A stretch of DNA of 64,000 bases from Heterostelium album PN500. Its lineage: Eukaryota; Evosea; Eumycetozoa; Acytosteliales; Acytosteliaceae. The notes beneath the pieces are model-generated. The model made no database searches, was not told the origin of the DNA, and saw only the letters and a list, made by a program, of their open reading frames with translations. The stretch lies in assembly GCF_000004825.1 (NCBI RefSeq), contig NW_008805064.1, positions 1,240,001 to 1,304,000 on the forward strand. Reading direction: 5' to 3'. Below, one piece after another: positions 34,226-46,765 of the stretch (within the stretch, counting starts at the first letter, position 1; every line of letters begins with the position of its first letter). The position numbers and the translations under genes are program-made.

Positions 34226-35717
34226 ATGTTAAGACAATTAGTTGTAAAGAATAGCTATTCAAATATATTAAATAGTGGTGCAATAAAAGCAATTTTGAAC
34301 TACACTACTTTTAATAGTGTAAATCATGCATATCGATTTAGAGCATACTGCTCGATTGCACCACCTCCCTATAAAGTATTATTCTTTGGCACTGATCAAG
34401 TATCAATTAATACATTGACTCTATTACATGAGAATAACAGTAACTATTTAATATTATTTTTACAAAACAACAAACTTTAATAACACAATGATCATTTTCT
34501 GATTTAAATTTTTCTTGAAAAAACAAAGAGATAAAGAATAATAATAATAATAACAATGCAGACACATCAATATCGACAAACAATAGTAATAACAAATTAG
34601 TTGTTGATGAACTTGAGGTAGTTTGCCCAGACAACAAGAATGAATTAGTTTATCAATATGCAAAAAGTAATAATATTCCTATGTATCATCCTGATAAAGA
34701 GAATGGAATGAAAGGTTTCAAAGTTCCATTGTCTTCGAAATCAAACCAACCATTTGACATTGCAATTGTTGTATCATTCGGTTATTTTATACCCAAGTAA
34801 GTAGATGATCTAATATGATTCATATTTCAATCAATATTAACTTGCTTATTTTCAAAGATCAGTACTTTCATCTTTCAAGTATGGTGGAATCAATATGCAT
34901 CCGTCACTATTACCTAGACATAGAGGACCTGCACCTATACATCACACCTTGCTCTCTGGTGATAAAGAAACAGGAATATCAATTATAACACTGGACCCAA
35001 AGAAATTCGATGTTGGTGATATTTTATTACAAACAAGACAAGTAAGAAGATGCTTAAACACATAAATATTTATATTTTATTAATGATATCAATGTTTTTT
35101 AAAAATAGAAAATAAGACCAGATATATTATATTTAGAGTTAACCAATAAGTTGACAACCAATGGTGCTGCTATGGTAATCAAAACATTGGAGCAATTTGT
35201 TGAGATGTCAAAGAATGCCGTTGCACAGAGTGAAGTTGGTGCAACGAAAGCACCAAAAGTCAATAGACAACAGAGTAAAATCGAATGGTCACAACACGAT
35301 TGCGCTACCATTTGGAATATGTATAGAGCGTTCAGCGATACCATCGGTGTCTCTACAACTGTCTATAGTAAAAAGTATAAGAATTGGAAGCGTCTAAAGA
35401 TAACAGGTATGCTCGCACCACCAGGTGCTGGTGTCGACCCAGTTGCCAACTCCAAACTCTACTCTTCACTCAACGAAGATCTAAAGCAGCTGAGTGGCGC
35501 TGAACCTTATGGAACCTATTTCCTCGGAACCAACAAGCTGATGTGGATCAAAGCAAAAGATGGTTGGATCGGAGTCTCAAAGATCTACGAAGACGGAAAG
35601 AAGAATGATGTTCAAGCTCACGAGTTTCTCTTTGGCAAAGCTGTAGTTTCACCAACGAAAAGCAACAACAGCATTGCTGAAAAGATTGAAATACCTACAA
35701 CACAAGTATTTGTTTAA
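34226..35717 (+). CDS. mtfmt: Mitochondrial methionyl-tRNA formyltransferase
   Basis: Exons 34226-34439, 34529-34796, 34858-35041 and 35109-35717 give 424 residues. It formylates initiator Met-tRNA with 10-formyl-THF for organellar translation. The basic presequence ([13 protein letters not shown]) points to mitochondria. The formyl-transfer motif is intact: N and H in [13 protein letters not shown] and the Asp in [12 protein letters not shown]. The C-terminal OB-like tRNA-binding domain follows. An Asn/Ser-rich insertion lies near residues 73-95 at the first splice junction. It ends 31 bp from the end of the convergent one-carbon enzyme gene. Confidence 0.93.
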
Positions 35718-35747
35718 TAAATAAACATTGTTTGATCAATCCATCGT

Positions 35748-37171
35748 TTATTTGGTATTCTTCATTTTATAGTTTAGTTGAGCTGCCTTCAATACATTCT
35801 TTAATAACATTGCCACTGTGAGTGGACCTACACCTCCTGGAACTGGAGTGAAAGCCATCGCCTTGCTATAGGCATCGGGATGTACATCACCAACCATTCT
35901 ATATCCCTTTTTCTTTGTTGGGTCATCGACATAGCTAATACCAACATCAATCAACACAACACCTTCTTTGATATCGTCTTTCTTGATCAATCCTGAACAA
36001 CCTGTTGCACTCTTTAATCAATTTAATTAAAAAGATAGCATTGTTAATAACATAAACAAAACATATCGTTTAGACTCTATAAACTTACAATAATTAAATC
36101 TGCATTCTTAAGATGTTGTCTTATATCTTTTGAGAAACGATGTAGTAGAGTAACTGATGCACCTCCTTGAATCGATGGATGGTTCAGATTCTTTTGTGAT
36201 AGTAGTGTTGCAATGGTTCTACCAACTAAATTACTTCTTCCTACGACAACGACATTCGCTCCCTCAATCTTGAAATTATATTGTTTAAGTAACTCTAATA
36301 TTCCATCTGGTGTACATGGTAAGAATATCGCTCTATGAATTTATACAATAATCAGTAACTTATAATATATATGCACCACAATAGCTATAACTTATAACTT
36401 ACTTTTTACCAAGGAATATTTGAGCCATATTTAAGGAATTCAAACCATCTACATCTTTAAGTGGGTTAATCGATTGAATGATTGTGTGTGCATTCAGATG
36501 TCCGGGTAGAGGAAGTTGTACGATGATACCAGAGACATTCTCATCGGCAGAATGATACTCTATCTTCTTCATCAATTGAGCTGGTTGTATGTTTGAAGAG
36601 AATCGATCTAATGTGAACTTGAAACCAACTTTCTCGCATGAATCCTTCTTTTGTTTGATGTATGATTCGATTTGTGTATTCTCACCCACATAAATGACAA
36701 CCAAATGTGGTGTTACACCTGTTTCATTCTTAAAAGTTGTTGTTTCTTTTTCTATACCTTGTAACTAAAAAGTAATAATATTAAATGAATGAGTGAATGA
36801 TTAGATATAAATGATTATTAATAAATGACGATAGTGTTTAATAAACCTACAATGTAATCAGCCATCTTTTTACCCTCTAACTTGATAGGCCATTTGTGTC
36901 TAAGTTTACTAAATGTAGAGTGAATACTCTTTTGATTGGTTTTTTTCTGTTTGTTGTTGTTTGATTGTTGAACATTGTTGTTGGTGATAGTAGCCGAGCA
37001 TGGGATGTTGGGTGTGGCAGTGGTGTTGTTGTTGGTTAAAAATGATTGTCCTAATATATTCGATGCAGTGCTATAATAACTCTTATAACTGTTTCGACTG
37101 AATATCAGTCTGTTGGTTATAGAAATCATGCTTCCACTAAATATAGATTTATTTATATTGATCAGATTCAT
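35748..37171 (-). CDS. Bifunctional methylene-THF dehydrogenase / methenyl-THF cyclohydrolase (MTHFD2/FolD type)
   Basis: Exons 37171-36851, 36764-36403, 36332-36089 and 36011-35748 give 396 residues. It interconverts 5,10-methylene-THF and 10-formyl-THF. Signatures: catalytic Tyr/Lys in ESYIKQKKDSC, QLPLPGHL, PLKDVDG, VVGRSNLVGRTIATLL for NAD(P) binding and FTPVPGGVGPLTVAML near the end. The first ~85 residues are basic, Ser/Asn-rich and include an SYYSTASN stretch, so mitochondrial import is likely. There is no formyl-THF synthetase domain. Nicotinamide cofactor choice cannot be told. Confidence 0.93.
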
Positions 37172-37503
37172 TTTGTTTGAAAAAGAAATCAACAAAAACA
37201 AAAAAGTCAAATTAATTATGAAACTTAAAATTGTTTTAATTATTATTTTGTAGATGACCGCATTGTTCACCTAATTTTAATTATTTATCGATACTTAATA
37301 TAAAACTGGTGCAACTATGACTTTTAGAATAATAATTCCGCTTATTTGTTGAAGCGTCTGACAACTGGTCAATCCAGCTTCTATCACATTGACTACACAT
37401 GCAACAAACAAGAGATTGTATACACGACCCTTGTTTATCAAAAATAAAAATACTTCAAATCAAGGATAAGAACTTTAACTTCATCTCAACATTTTGAATG
37501 TCT
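37172..37503. other. Promoter side of the one-carbon gene with a GC-richer, hairpin-forming patch
   Basis: Between ~37305 and 37440 the sequence is clearly less AT-rich than other spacers. Two close inverted repeats occur: CGCTT/AAGCG at 37339-37356 and CTGG/CCAG at 37365-37377. A small non-coding RNA is possible but unproven; no tRNA or snoRNA box set is complete. Confidence 0.3.
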
Positions 37504-40500
37504 TTATCTTTGAGTCATTTTTATTTTTTTGTTTTTATAACTTTCTCTCAAGTGTGAAAATACTCTTTTCTTCTTTAGGTAGATACCCAATAGCATCAAT
37601 AAACTTAGTAAGACAGCTCCACCAACTACTGTTGCAACAATTATTATGGTTTGTTTGGAGATACCACCATCATTGCATTCAGGTTCACTTTGCAATAAAA
37701 CTGAAAAGTTGGGATCTATAATACAGTTATAGCATTGTGGTACTTGAATTCCTATAAGTGTCGTTCCTGTCTCTTTGTTGGTACTGATAACTTGATTTCT
37801 TGTTGATGTTGGTTTGCCATCTGACATGATTCTATCAATAAAAGAACCATAGAATACACTGTTATCTTTAACTATTCTAATATATTTTAGATCGTCGTTT
37901 GTATCTTTTCCAAAACTATCCAACTGGTCACCACATTTATCTACTTGATCTTCTATCTTGGTGTTAAAAAGAACTCTGAGATTGTTGAGATTGGATTGGA
38001 ATTGCCATCCATTGATCGTAATAGATACTTTTAATGAGTTTGGCGGGAGATATGAAGTGATTCCAGCAAACTCTACAGTTCTCTCTTTAGGCGAGTGTTG
38101 TATCAATGTTATTACCTCTGGTGATGATACATTGAGGTGGTAATAAAAGTTGGTGATATCGCCATCTGTATCATTCTTAAAATTCCAACTGGTGATATTT
38201 AACTCGCTAACTATATTGTCGGTGCTGTCAATCTCTTGAATTGCATAAAAATTAAAATCGAATTGTACATCATTACTTACTACAGAAACTACTGGAGTTG
38301 TTTCATTCTTAACGATTGTACTATTTGCAATTGTGTTCTCACAATAAAATCCACCAAATCCATCACTACATTTACATTTTTCTGAAACACAAACACCATT
38401 ACCATTACACTTATCATCTCTACCACAATCATTTGGCACAACAGCATTATCTTATTTATGAAAAATGATTTTATTAGTATATTGTACAATTAAAGAATTT
38501 AACAATCAAATAATAACTTACCAACTTTGATAGTTGTTTCGTATGATTTGAGATCAATAAAGATGACCAATTTTTGATATCCTGATGCTATTCCTTCTTG
38601 TAAATAACAAACAATGGTTGTTTCATTCTTTGAATTGATACTACATTGTTCGTTGTTTAATTTAACTTGGTTATTTGTATCTTTAGTTCCAAAGAATCCA
38701 CTCAATATCAAGTATCCTCCATTTGTATCGATTGGTGACCATGATGATAATATCGGATATTCTAATAAAAGTGAGTTTAAATTATTAATATTAAAGATTC
38801 ATGATCAAAAGAAAACTAAATGTAGTACATACCTTGAGTATATTGTTGTGATAGTTGAATTACCTGAATTTGATTCTCCAAGCTAATACTAACTAATCCA
38901 TCATTTAAATAACTTGAAAGGTTACACTTTAAAAGTTGATCAGATTTTAATATTATTTTGCAATCAGTATTATTAACTTTTGCTGAATAGGCCATTGTGG
39001 AATCAAATACACCATTCATCTCCACAACAGTATATGTTGACACTGGTTTAAAAATAACATTATTCACCTGGCTCGCTAAAAAAAAAATTGGTTATTATAA
39101 TAATCATTTTGATGAGTGGTCTTAAAAACACATACGATCTACTGCCCATGATATATTTCTTGTTAAACTATTAAACTCTATTAATTCAATTCCATTATTT
39201 TTATCTATTTTTAATCTACAATTGACGGTAAGAAATATATATTAATTTATTTGTTTTTATTATAATATTATTTAACTTACCTAAACAAAGAATTTGGAAC
39301 AACTACTTCCACTTTAGGATTAGAAATATCGAATCCAAGATTTTTTCCTGTTATATCAATATATTGTTGTGGAGTCTTGAGTATAAATGATGTCTTGTCA
39401 ATTAATGCATCTAATTAAGTTTAAATTAGTATGATTTGGATAAATGAAATAGAAACTGTTTTATACCTACTGCAAGTATATGGCAATGCTGGTGCAACAG
39501 ATAGTGGGAAGCTATTCTTCATTGTGTCCCAACTGCAAGAAACACAATCTGGCACAGATGTTATAGAGGTGTTAATAAAGTTTAATCCCCGGTATGAACA
39601 TAGGAAATCTGGAAGTGCACCTGATATTCCCAGATTGTTTGTTAAAACAAGATTTGGTGAGATACTACTATAATCCGGAATGGGTGGAACTAAATTATTT
39701 TTACTCAAATCACTTAAATTTCAAACTTAGTAGTTGTCTTTTTTAAATTAATAAAATTAGAAATTACATTTTAGCTGAACTTGCAAACCATGAAACTGGA
39801 GGCCACTCCTGGAGTTGTACATTTTGGTATACAAAGTTTACTAGATTGGATACATTTTTCAAATTTGCAACAGTATCTGTGATGATTCTTGGTAATTTAC
39901 AAAAAGAATTAATAAACTATTTAATAAATTTTCAAAAAAATGAATCTTACAATGATTCAAGTGGTGAATTCAAAAGATTGGTGGTATTCAAAATACTGTT
40001 TCTCACTTCTCTATTATAATAAATGAAATTAGTAATAGGATAATTAAATTTAATTAATAAACTACTTACAATTTAGTTAGGAGAGAACCTCTCAATAACT
40101 CATATCCATTGTTATTATTTGTGGTGTCTGTTACAGAGATAATCGAAATATTATTGGAATCAAATCTGATGGATCGATCCGAAACATATGAGCAATGGAT
40201 ATATCTATTTATATCAAATATAATTAATAACATTGATAAAACTAAAATTATATATATGACAACAAACATTTGTTTTAAATTTGGGAATGATTCTTGAGTA
40301 AAAGTGAATAAAGTACCTAAATCTGTCAAACATATTGATCTAAACGATGGTTATGTTAGTATAGTTTTAAAATGTATCTCCTTGTGGGTTTCTATATTTA
40401 CAAAATCTGTAAATTTGGATATATATCGCCTGCAACAAAAGCAAGAGTTGAATTTGTATCTAATGTAAGTGTTTTTAAGGTCTTTAGTATATTTTTTGGA

Positions 40501-41263
40501 AATCCTGGTGTTATTCCATTTATATAAGTACTAAAATAAAGTTAGATCTACATTCTTTTTGATAATATATAAATTTACTTACAAAGATTCGGGTGCTATC
40601 ATTGTTGGAAAATTTTTTGGTATCTGTGTAAGAGTTTTATCTGCTTCAAAACTGATCGATTGTTAGTAAGTATTATAATGCCCAATCCTTTTCAATTATA
40701 TTTACCTAATGCTTTTTAATTTACTGTTTACTGGACTGTCTAGGAAGGATAAGACGTTCAATGATTGATTCATCATCATGGTTGTTTTTTGGAAGATAAT
40801 GGAGACCATATCTGGGAAGTATAGTTTAGTAATTGGAGGAGGATCATTTGGTTGTACAGCACGAGTACTTCCCAAAATTGTACTTTGCAATATATTAATT
40901 TAAATGCTTCTAATAGGAAATAGAACCGATTCAATCGGAAAACTGTGAATCAATATCTTACAGTGTTAAGAGAGTTGCTTCAGAACTGTTTTGAGCGGAT
41001 ACACCACACAACATCTCAATAGCTGGACCAAAGTTTGTACAATTGTTTCCATAGCTATATAAATTTAAATTAAACTGATAACTAAGCCATTGAATTGATT
41101 GAACTAAAGTAGATCAATAAAAAGATATTTAGAACTTAAAATCATAAAAAAATGTTGTTTTTTTTTACTTACTAACTTGAACATTTAATAGTACATCGGA
41201 TTTAGAAGGTGTAGTAAAACATATTAAAATAATTAAAAATAAATAACTAATTATATGTTTCAT
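37504..41263 (-). CDS. LRR-TIG-EGF-ComC type I membrane protein
   Basis: Fifteen exons give 943 residues: 41263-41169, 41054-40962, 40882-40706, 40651-40583, 40530-40402, 40339-40268, 40204-40070, 40010-39951, 39887-39768, 39712-39471, 39410-39281, 39215-39136, 39075-38833, 38761-38522, 38450-37504. Order: signal peptide (MKHIISYLFLIILICFTTPSKS), degenerate leucine-rich repeats, three TIG-like beta domains, an EGF domain (CNGNGVCVSEKCKCSDGFGG), a ComC-type beta domain, a transmembrane helix (IIIVATVVGGAVLLSLLMLL) and a short basic tail. All nine introns in the LRR part are phase 2. The family is linked to cell-cell signalling and adhesion in Dictyostelium; the ligand is unknown. Confidence 0.85.
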
Positions 41264-41567
41264 CTTCTAAAACTCTATCTGTTTATCTTTGAAAATAATT
41301 TACAAAAAAAGGGTTGATTGCTAATAGGATCAATATGGCTTTTGATTTTTTGATCGTTACCAAATAAAAAAAAATAAAAAAATCAAGATATGAATTGATT
41401 TGCACCAAAAATTTCAATCTTTTGATTTGGGGTTGGATCGGTATAATCTAACATTTTTGTTTCATATAAAGACAAGAGGACAAGAGTGGTTAAATTATTA
41501 TTTTTTTTGTTATTTTTAATTTTATTTAATTATATTTTTTTTTTTTTTTGAGATGTTTCGAAAAAGT
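41264..41567. other. Intergenic, nothing recognised
   Basis: AT-rich spacer: promoter of the LRR-ComC gene and 3' flank of CCT3. No motif stands out. Confidence 0.5.
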
Positions 41568-43404
41568 TTAATGACCGTGTCCGTCACCCTTCTTGGAAAC
41601 AGCAGAGGCGATGTGATCTACTCTCAACATTGTGCATGCAGATTCGATGGCGGTCTTTAAGGTTTGAACTTTGACGGCATGAGTATCCCAGATACCCAAG
41701 GTCTTCATGTCAACGACAGTACCTTTGTCTCCATCGACACCGTATGTATTGTTTTCAGTTGGATTTACAGCGTGTTTAGCTCTCAATTCAGTGAGCAATT
41801 TAATGGTGTTGGCACCGCAATTCTGTGCCAAAACTCTTGGGATGCACTCGAGTGCCTGAGCGACGGCCTTGTATGGCAACTGGTAGATACCCTCGATCGA
41901 CTTTGATTTCTCAGAGAGTGCCTGTGAGATGGCCATTTCGATGGCACCACCACCTGGAACTAAACGTGGATCCAAAACGACGTTACGAGCGACACACATG
42001 GCGTCGGCAATGTTACGCTCGACTTCATTCAAGATATCCTTGCTGGCACCACGCAACAAGATGGTGCAGGCCTTTGGATTCTTGCATTCCTCCAAGAATG
42101 TAAAGTATTCGTCACCGATCTTACGGATCTCAAAGAGACCACAGTCGGTACCGATGTCAGACTCTTGGAGTTCGTCGGTTCTGCTGACGATGGTGGCACC
42201 AGAGATACGCGCGATACGATTGTTCTCGGTCTTCTTGAGACGACGCAAACAAGTGATACCAGCCTTTACAAAGTAGTGCTGTGCCAAATCGGAAACACCC
42301 TTCTCTGTGAACACCAAATCTGGCTTCAACTTTATGATATCGTTACAGATCTTTTGAACGTATTCCTCTTCGATCTTCAAGAGTGCAGTGAAATCATCTT
42401 CATTGGTGATATCGACAGTTGTATCTGATTCACCCTTCTTATATTCCAAAGCACAATCCAACAAAACGATTCTTGGATTCTTAATCATTCTTTTCATCTT
42501 TGCATGAGTGACGTCTTTGTTTAATAAAACTCCCTTCAATACTCTACATTCTGTTACATCACCACCTGGAATCTAAATTTATTTAACAAAATAATAATAA
42601 TAAAGAAGTAATTGATTGAATTAGTTTGTTTTCTTTTTTTTGTTTTGTTTTGTTTTGTTTTTTTTAATTTTGATTTGATTTGATTTTACCTTTTCAACTT
42701 TAACATATCTTTTAATATCGATTTCTTCACGATCATCTTGACGAGTGTGAACGGTCAAGACGGCATCCAATGAGAGGTCGCACATGAGCTTGCTCCATTT
42801 GTTGATGAATTTAGTACCGATGGAAGATTGGATGACCTTGAGGAGTTCCTGACGATTCTTTGTGTCGATTTTCAAAGAGTATTGATCCATGTAGGTGAGG
42901 GCATCGTCCAATGCCATACGAAAAGCCTTGATGATGGTGGTTGGATGAATGCGTTTCTCTATCAATGGCTCCGAAGAGGTGAGTACCTCGCTGGCCAAGA
43001 TGACCACCGATGTAGTTCCGTCACCGACATTCTCATCTTGTGCACGTGACAACTCGATAATCGATTTGGCAGCTGGATGAGTGACGTCGATCTCACGAAG
43101 AATTGCATTACCGTCGTTGGTGACAACAGTAGTACCCATTGGATCCAAAATCATCTTTAACATTGCCTTTGGTCCCAAACAAGTACGAACAATACTAGCA
43201 ACTGCTTTAACTGCTAAAAATATACCTTGTTGTGCTTCTTTTTGATTCTCACGCTTTGCATTTGTATCTATAATAATTATTATGTTTTTTTTTATTATTT
43301 TGATCCGATAAATTAGTTAAAACTGTTTAAAAACGATTGATTTATTGGTTTTGTCCAACAACAGCTTGATGATTCATACTTAAAACGAAAACTGGTGTAT
43401 TCAT
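41568..43404 (-). CDS. cct3: T-complex protein 1 subunit gamma (CCT3)
   Basis: Exon 1 (43404-43380, only 25 bp), exon 2 (43267-42690) and exon 3 (42572-41568) give 535 residues, normal for a group II chaperonin. Diagnostic parts: TCLGPKAMLKMILDPMG, the ATPase loop QDENVGDGTTSVVILA, VVTNDGNAILREIDVTHPAA and, in the C-terminal equatorial domain, LVPGGGAIEMAIS. As part of the cytosolic TRiC/CCT ring it folds actin and tubulin. The tail KKGDGHGH is typical of gamma. The tiny first exon encodes MNTPVFVL and joins in phase to NTNAKRE. Confidence 0.96.
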
Positions 43405-44139
43405 GATTGATCAATTATATGTATATCTACTCTAAGTAGTTGTATTCCTAATATTGATTGACTTGATTATTCCAATGATGTCGTTGTTGTTGTTGTTGTT
43501 GCTGTTGCTAGGGTGACTCTTGTTTATTCTAATAATATCAGAAATGAATCTACTATTATTATTTGCTATTGAAAGAATGAAATTAAGAAGTGTTCTCTTT
43601 TTTGACAAACACTTTATTTTAATCTCAAAAAAAAGTAGATATTAACAAGTGGCTATTGCTATGAGATAAACTATCAAAATTTAAAGTTCAGCAAAAAAAT
43701 TAAATATTTCGATTTTTTTTTTTTTTTTTTTGGAAGTTTTTTTTGTTGAGTGAACTCAAAAGAAAGTATTAACAACGTTACTGAGAATATTATGATCATT
43801 AATAATAACTTTATTGTTTGTTAATTTTAATTTTTTTATTTAAAATAAGTATATATAATTGAAATATATGATAAATTTGTTATTTTTGTTTCTATTATTA
43901 TTAAATAATAGACTATTATTATTGCTGTATTTTTTAATTTACATATAAATGATTTTTGTGTTGTAATCTAAATAATGTTAAGATTCTAATTAATTGTGTT
44001 TGATGTATATATATGTATATAAAGTTGGTTTGATAAGGTTTGGTTTGTACAATTAGCGGTACTTTCGAAAAAAAAAAAATAAGGGGAAAAAATCGATTGT
44101 TGTTCTTTTTTTTTTTTTTGGATGTTGTTGGTTGATTAC
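43405..44139. other. Spacer upstream of CCT3
   Basis: A 735-bp AT-rich gap with a short GTT/GCT repeat near 43480-43510 and T runs near 43715-43735. It should hold the CCT3 promoter and the 3' flank of the Nudix gene. No ORF or RNA gene is seen. Confidence 0.5.
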
Positions 44140-45617
44140 TTATTTCTGGATAAGTGATTCTGACATTGGGATTGGTTCTTTAGTTTGTTTCGATGGTTTT
44201 GATGTTGGTGTTGGTGTTGCTGGTGTGTTTGGAGTGGCGGGGGTGTTTGTTGGTAGATGATTGGCTGCTCTCGATGATTTGCGTGCTGAGTTGCTTGGAA
44301 GCTCGAGTCTGGCATTCTCGACAGTGAGTAGTTCCACCGGGAAGATTGTACCACCCTCCTGGAGATAACGGAACCACATCTTTGGTTCCTTACCACGGAG
44401 TGTGAGGTGTGCGAGATCCTCGAGTGCAACGTACGCTGCACCGACCGACTCGTAGTCGGGAATTGACTTGGGCAGTTGATCGTCGTTGATCGGTTCAGCG
44501 TAGAAAATGACACGCATTCTCGAGTACTTTGAGTGTGGCGAGTATTCCACTCTGAGAATACCCTTGATTTCGACGTCGATACCGGCTTCCTCTTTGGTCT
44601 CACGGATGGCCGCTGCTTGGAGAGATTCACCTAAATTTACACGACCTCCAGTCAACCACCAACCCATGTTGGCAACTTCATTTACAAGTAAGAAACGACC
44701 ATCCTTTCGACGACGGACAACTACCAAACAAAATGGATAAACTGTGCTCAATGCCATATCATTTTCATTGGGTACTCCCTCTGGACCGTGATCATTATGT
44801 AAATGACTTCCAATCTTATGAATCTGTTGTTTACAAATTGGACATTTTGGTATTTTCTAAAAACAACAAAGGTATTAATATATATAGGTAAATGAAATGG
44901 TTTGTTGTTAAGCTTACCATTGCTAAATGATCAAACTCTTCTGATGGATGGAAGAGGAATATATGGCTACAAATATCATTACGATCCAAATGATGGGCAA
45001 TACCACCATGTCTGCAAATTGGACATGAATATCTACCGTTTGTCATCATTGATTTCTTCATAACTGCAATTGTACTCATGATATCATCGACACTGTCGAT
45101 TGTAAAGTAATGTAAGAATGGTGTTGTTTAAGCTAGATTGTTTAGAATATGAATTGACTTACTTTTCAGAAACCATTGATGCACCTGCTTGTATTAGTTT
45201 AGCTGATTCAATTGAGTAGGCTTGTGATGATTTTCGCTTCAGTGGATCCAAGTAGACACAAACGAAAGCTGGCATCACTCTGATCACACGAATATCGTTG
45301 AGAAGTGCATGTATTTGTTGGAGATCCTCTTTCTGAACGTGTAGGATAATCATTACGATTGGGTTGTCCGAGTCGTAACGATTCAAACTGGCAGTGAGAT
45401 CCTCGACAGTTCTCACTGTTATCAGTTTGTGTTCGTTGTCATCGCAAATAACCTTTAGCATATTGGAGTGAGTTTCACCCAACAATCCAAATGTTCGTAA
45501 TTCAATCTCATCTTCATTATTACTGCTACTACTGCTGCTATTGTCATAGGTTTCACTCTGTATAACAATGGTTGATTTTGCAATATTTTTTCCAGATCCA
45601 CATAAACTTGCCATCAT
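44140..45617 (-). CDS. Receiver-like / zinc-finger / Nudix hydrolase fusion
   Basis: Exons 45617-45163, 45092-44918 and 44856-44140 give 448 residues. The N-terminal ~170 residues have the alternating beta/alpha pattern of a response-regulator receiver (LITVRTVEDLTASL, PIVMIILHVQKEDL, MPAFVCVYLD, IQAGASMVSE) but lack a convincing phosphoacceptor Asp. Two CPIC-x-H-H units follow (YSCPICRHGGIAHHL and KCPICKQQIHKIGSHLHNDH). The C-terminal half is a Nudix domain whose box GGRVNLGESLQAAAIRETKE continues as EAGID, so the catalytic Glu residues are present. It may hydrolyse a nucleoside diphosphate linkage. The tail is Pro/Thr-rich. Confidence 0.85.
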
Positions 45618-46765
45618 GGTTTTTTTATTTTTATTTTTTGTGTCTGTTCAAAAAACCTTAGTTCCTTTGCACGTGCTGGTTACCCCTTTTCTTTTCTTTG
45701 CTGATTTTCTTTATTTTAATTAATTTAAATTAATTTATTATTTTCTTTTTGGAATATTTCTTGATTTATTATTTATAAAGAAAAATATTAAAAAAAATAA
45801 ATGTGAAATAATTTTGTTTTTATTTAAACCAATGAATGATTTATATGTGTGGTTGAAATAGTAATAAATAATAATAAAAATATAAATATAGTTTTTACAA
45901 AAGAAAAATTCGATATAAAATATCGATTAATAATAATATTGATAATGTCAATGGTTAATTGGTTTTTTTTTTTTATTATTATTTTTTTTTTTTTTAAGAT
46001 TCTATAGGTGTTAGTTTTTTAGAAAGCTTTTGTTTTAGTTTTATGGTTTTTTGTTGTAGAATTTTGTGTTTTTTTTTTGTTTTTTTGATTGTGTGGGTTT
46101 TGGGAGGTGAGCGATTTTGTCTTGACATGTCGTTTTTTTCTTATACCCAGTCCATACAATCATTGCTAAAAAATAATCAAAAACAACAGTATTCAGTAGA
46201 TTTAATTTTTATTTTTGGTCTCAAAAGAAACTGGACCCTATTTACAGGATATCAAAACCTATATTTAGAATCCCAATCACTTAAAACACATTTCTTATAG
46301 TTCCTAACCGAGGACTTTTTTAACGTCGATGATATGTCACTACCCTCAAAACAACAAAGATGTATTGTGAAAATCAAATTTTTTGGTTGTGAAAAAAACA
46401 ATCATAGATCGATGATTGATTGATATCTTGGTTTCTGTATTCAGCTTTGAGATTGACCATATAACATAGACTTTGAAAGTTTTACTTACCCCCTACAATC
46501 ATTTAATCGTCTTTGGAATTGATATCAAAAAACCTGCATCATTACAAAACTGGTAAAATAGAATTATTGCTAATGGATTGATCGTTCAAACTTTTTAAGA
46601 GTGTGATATGTTTGTTTTATCAGTTTTTTCAATGAAAAAAAAAAAAAGAGCAAATTCAAAATAATGATAAACACCTACATGTAACTACTGCAAACTACTC
46701 GTTGTACACCCATAGGGGTGGTGTGATATTTATTGATTTTCTGTGTTGTTTGAACGGAATTGTTT
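45618..46765. other. Large spacer, 1.15 kb, with inverted repeat
   Basis: AT-rich spacer with T runs between two minus-strand genes. A short plus-strand frame at 46043-46300 is hydrophobic low-complexity and is not credible as a gene. The inverted repeat CACCCATAGGGGTG lies at 46707-46720. I recognise nothing else. Confidence 0.5.
46707..46720. promoter_or_regulatory. Inverted repeat CACCC-ATAG-GGGTG
   Basis: Two 5-bp G-box-like arms face each other across a 4-bp spacer, in AT-rich DNA 46 bp beyond the stop of the next minus-strand gene. It could bind a dimeric factor or form a small stem in that gene's 3' end. Function is inferred. Confidence 0.3.

Noticed and set aside
46043-46300. Plus-strand frame of 85 codons
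   Set aside because: Starts in T-rich DNA, hydrophobic low complexity, no conserved motif, no intron signals; treated as spacer.
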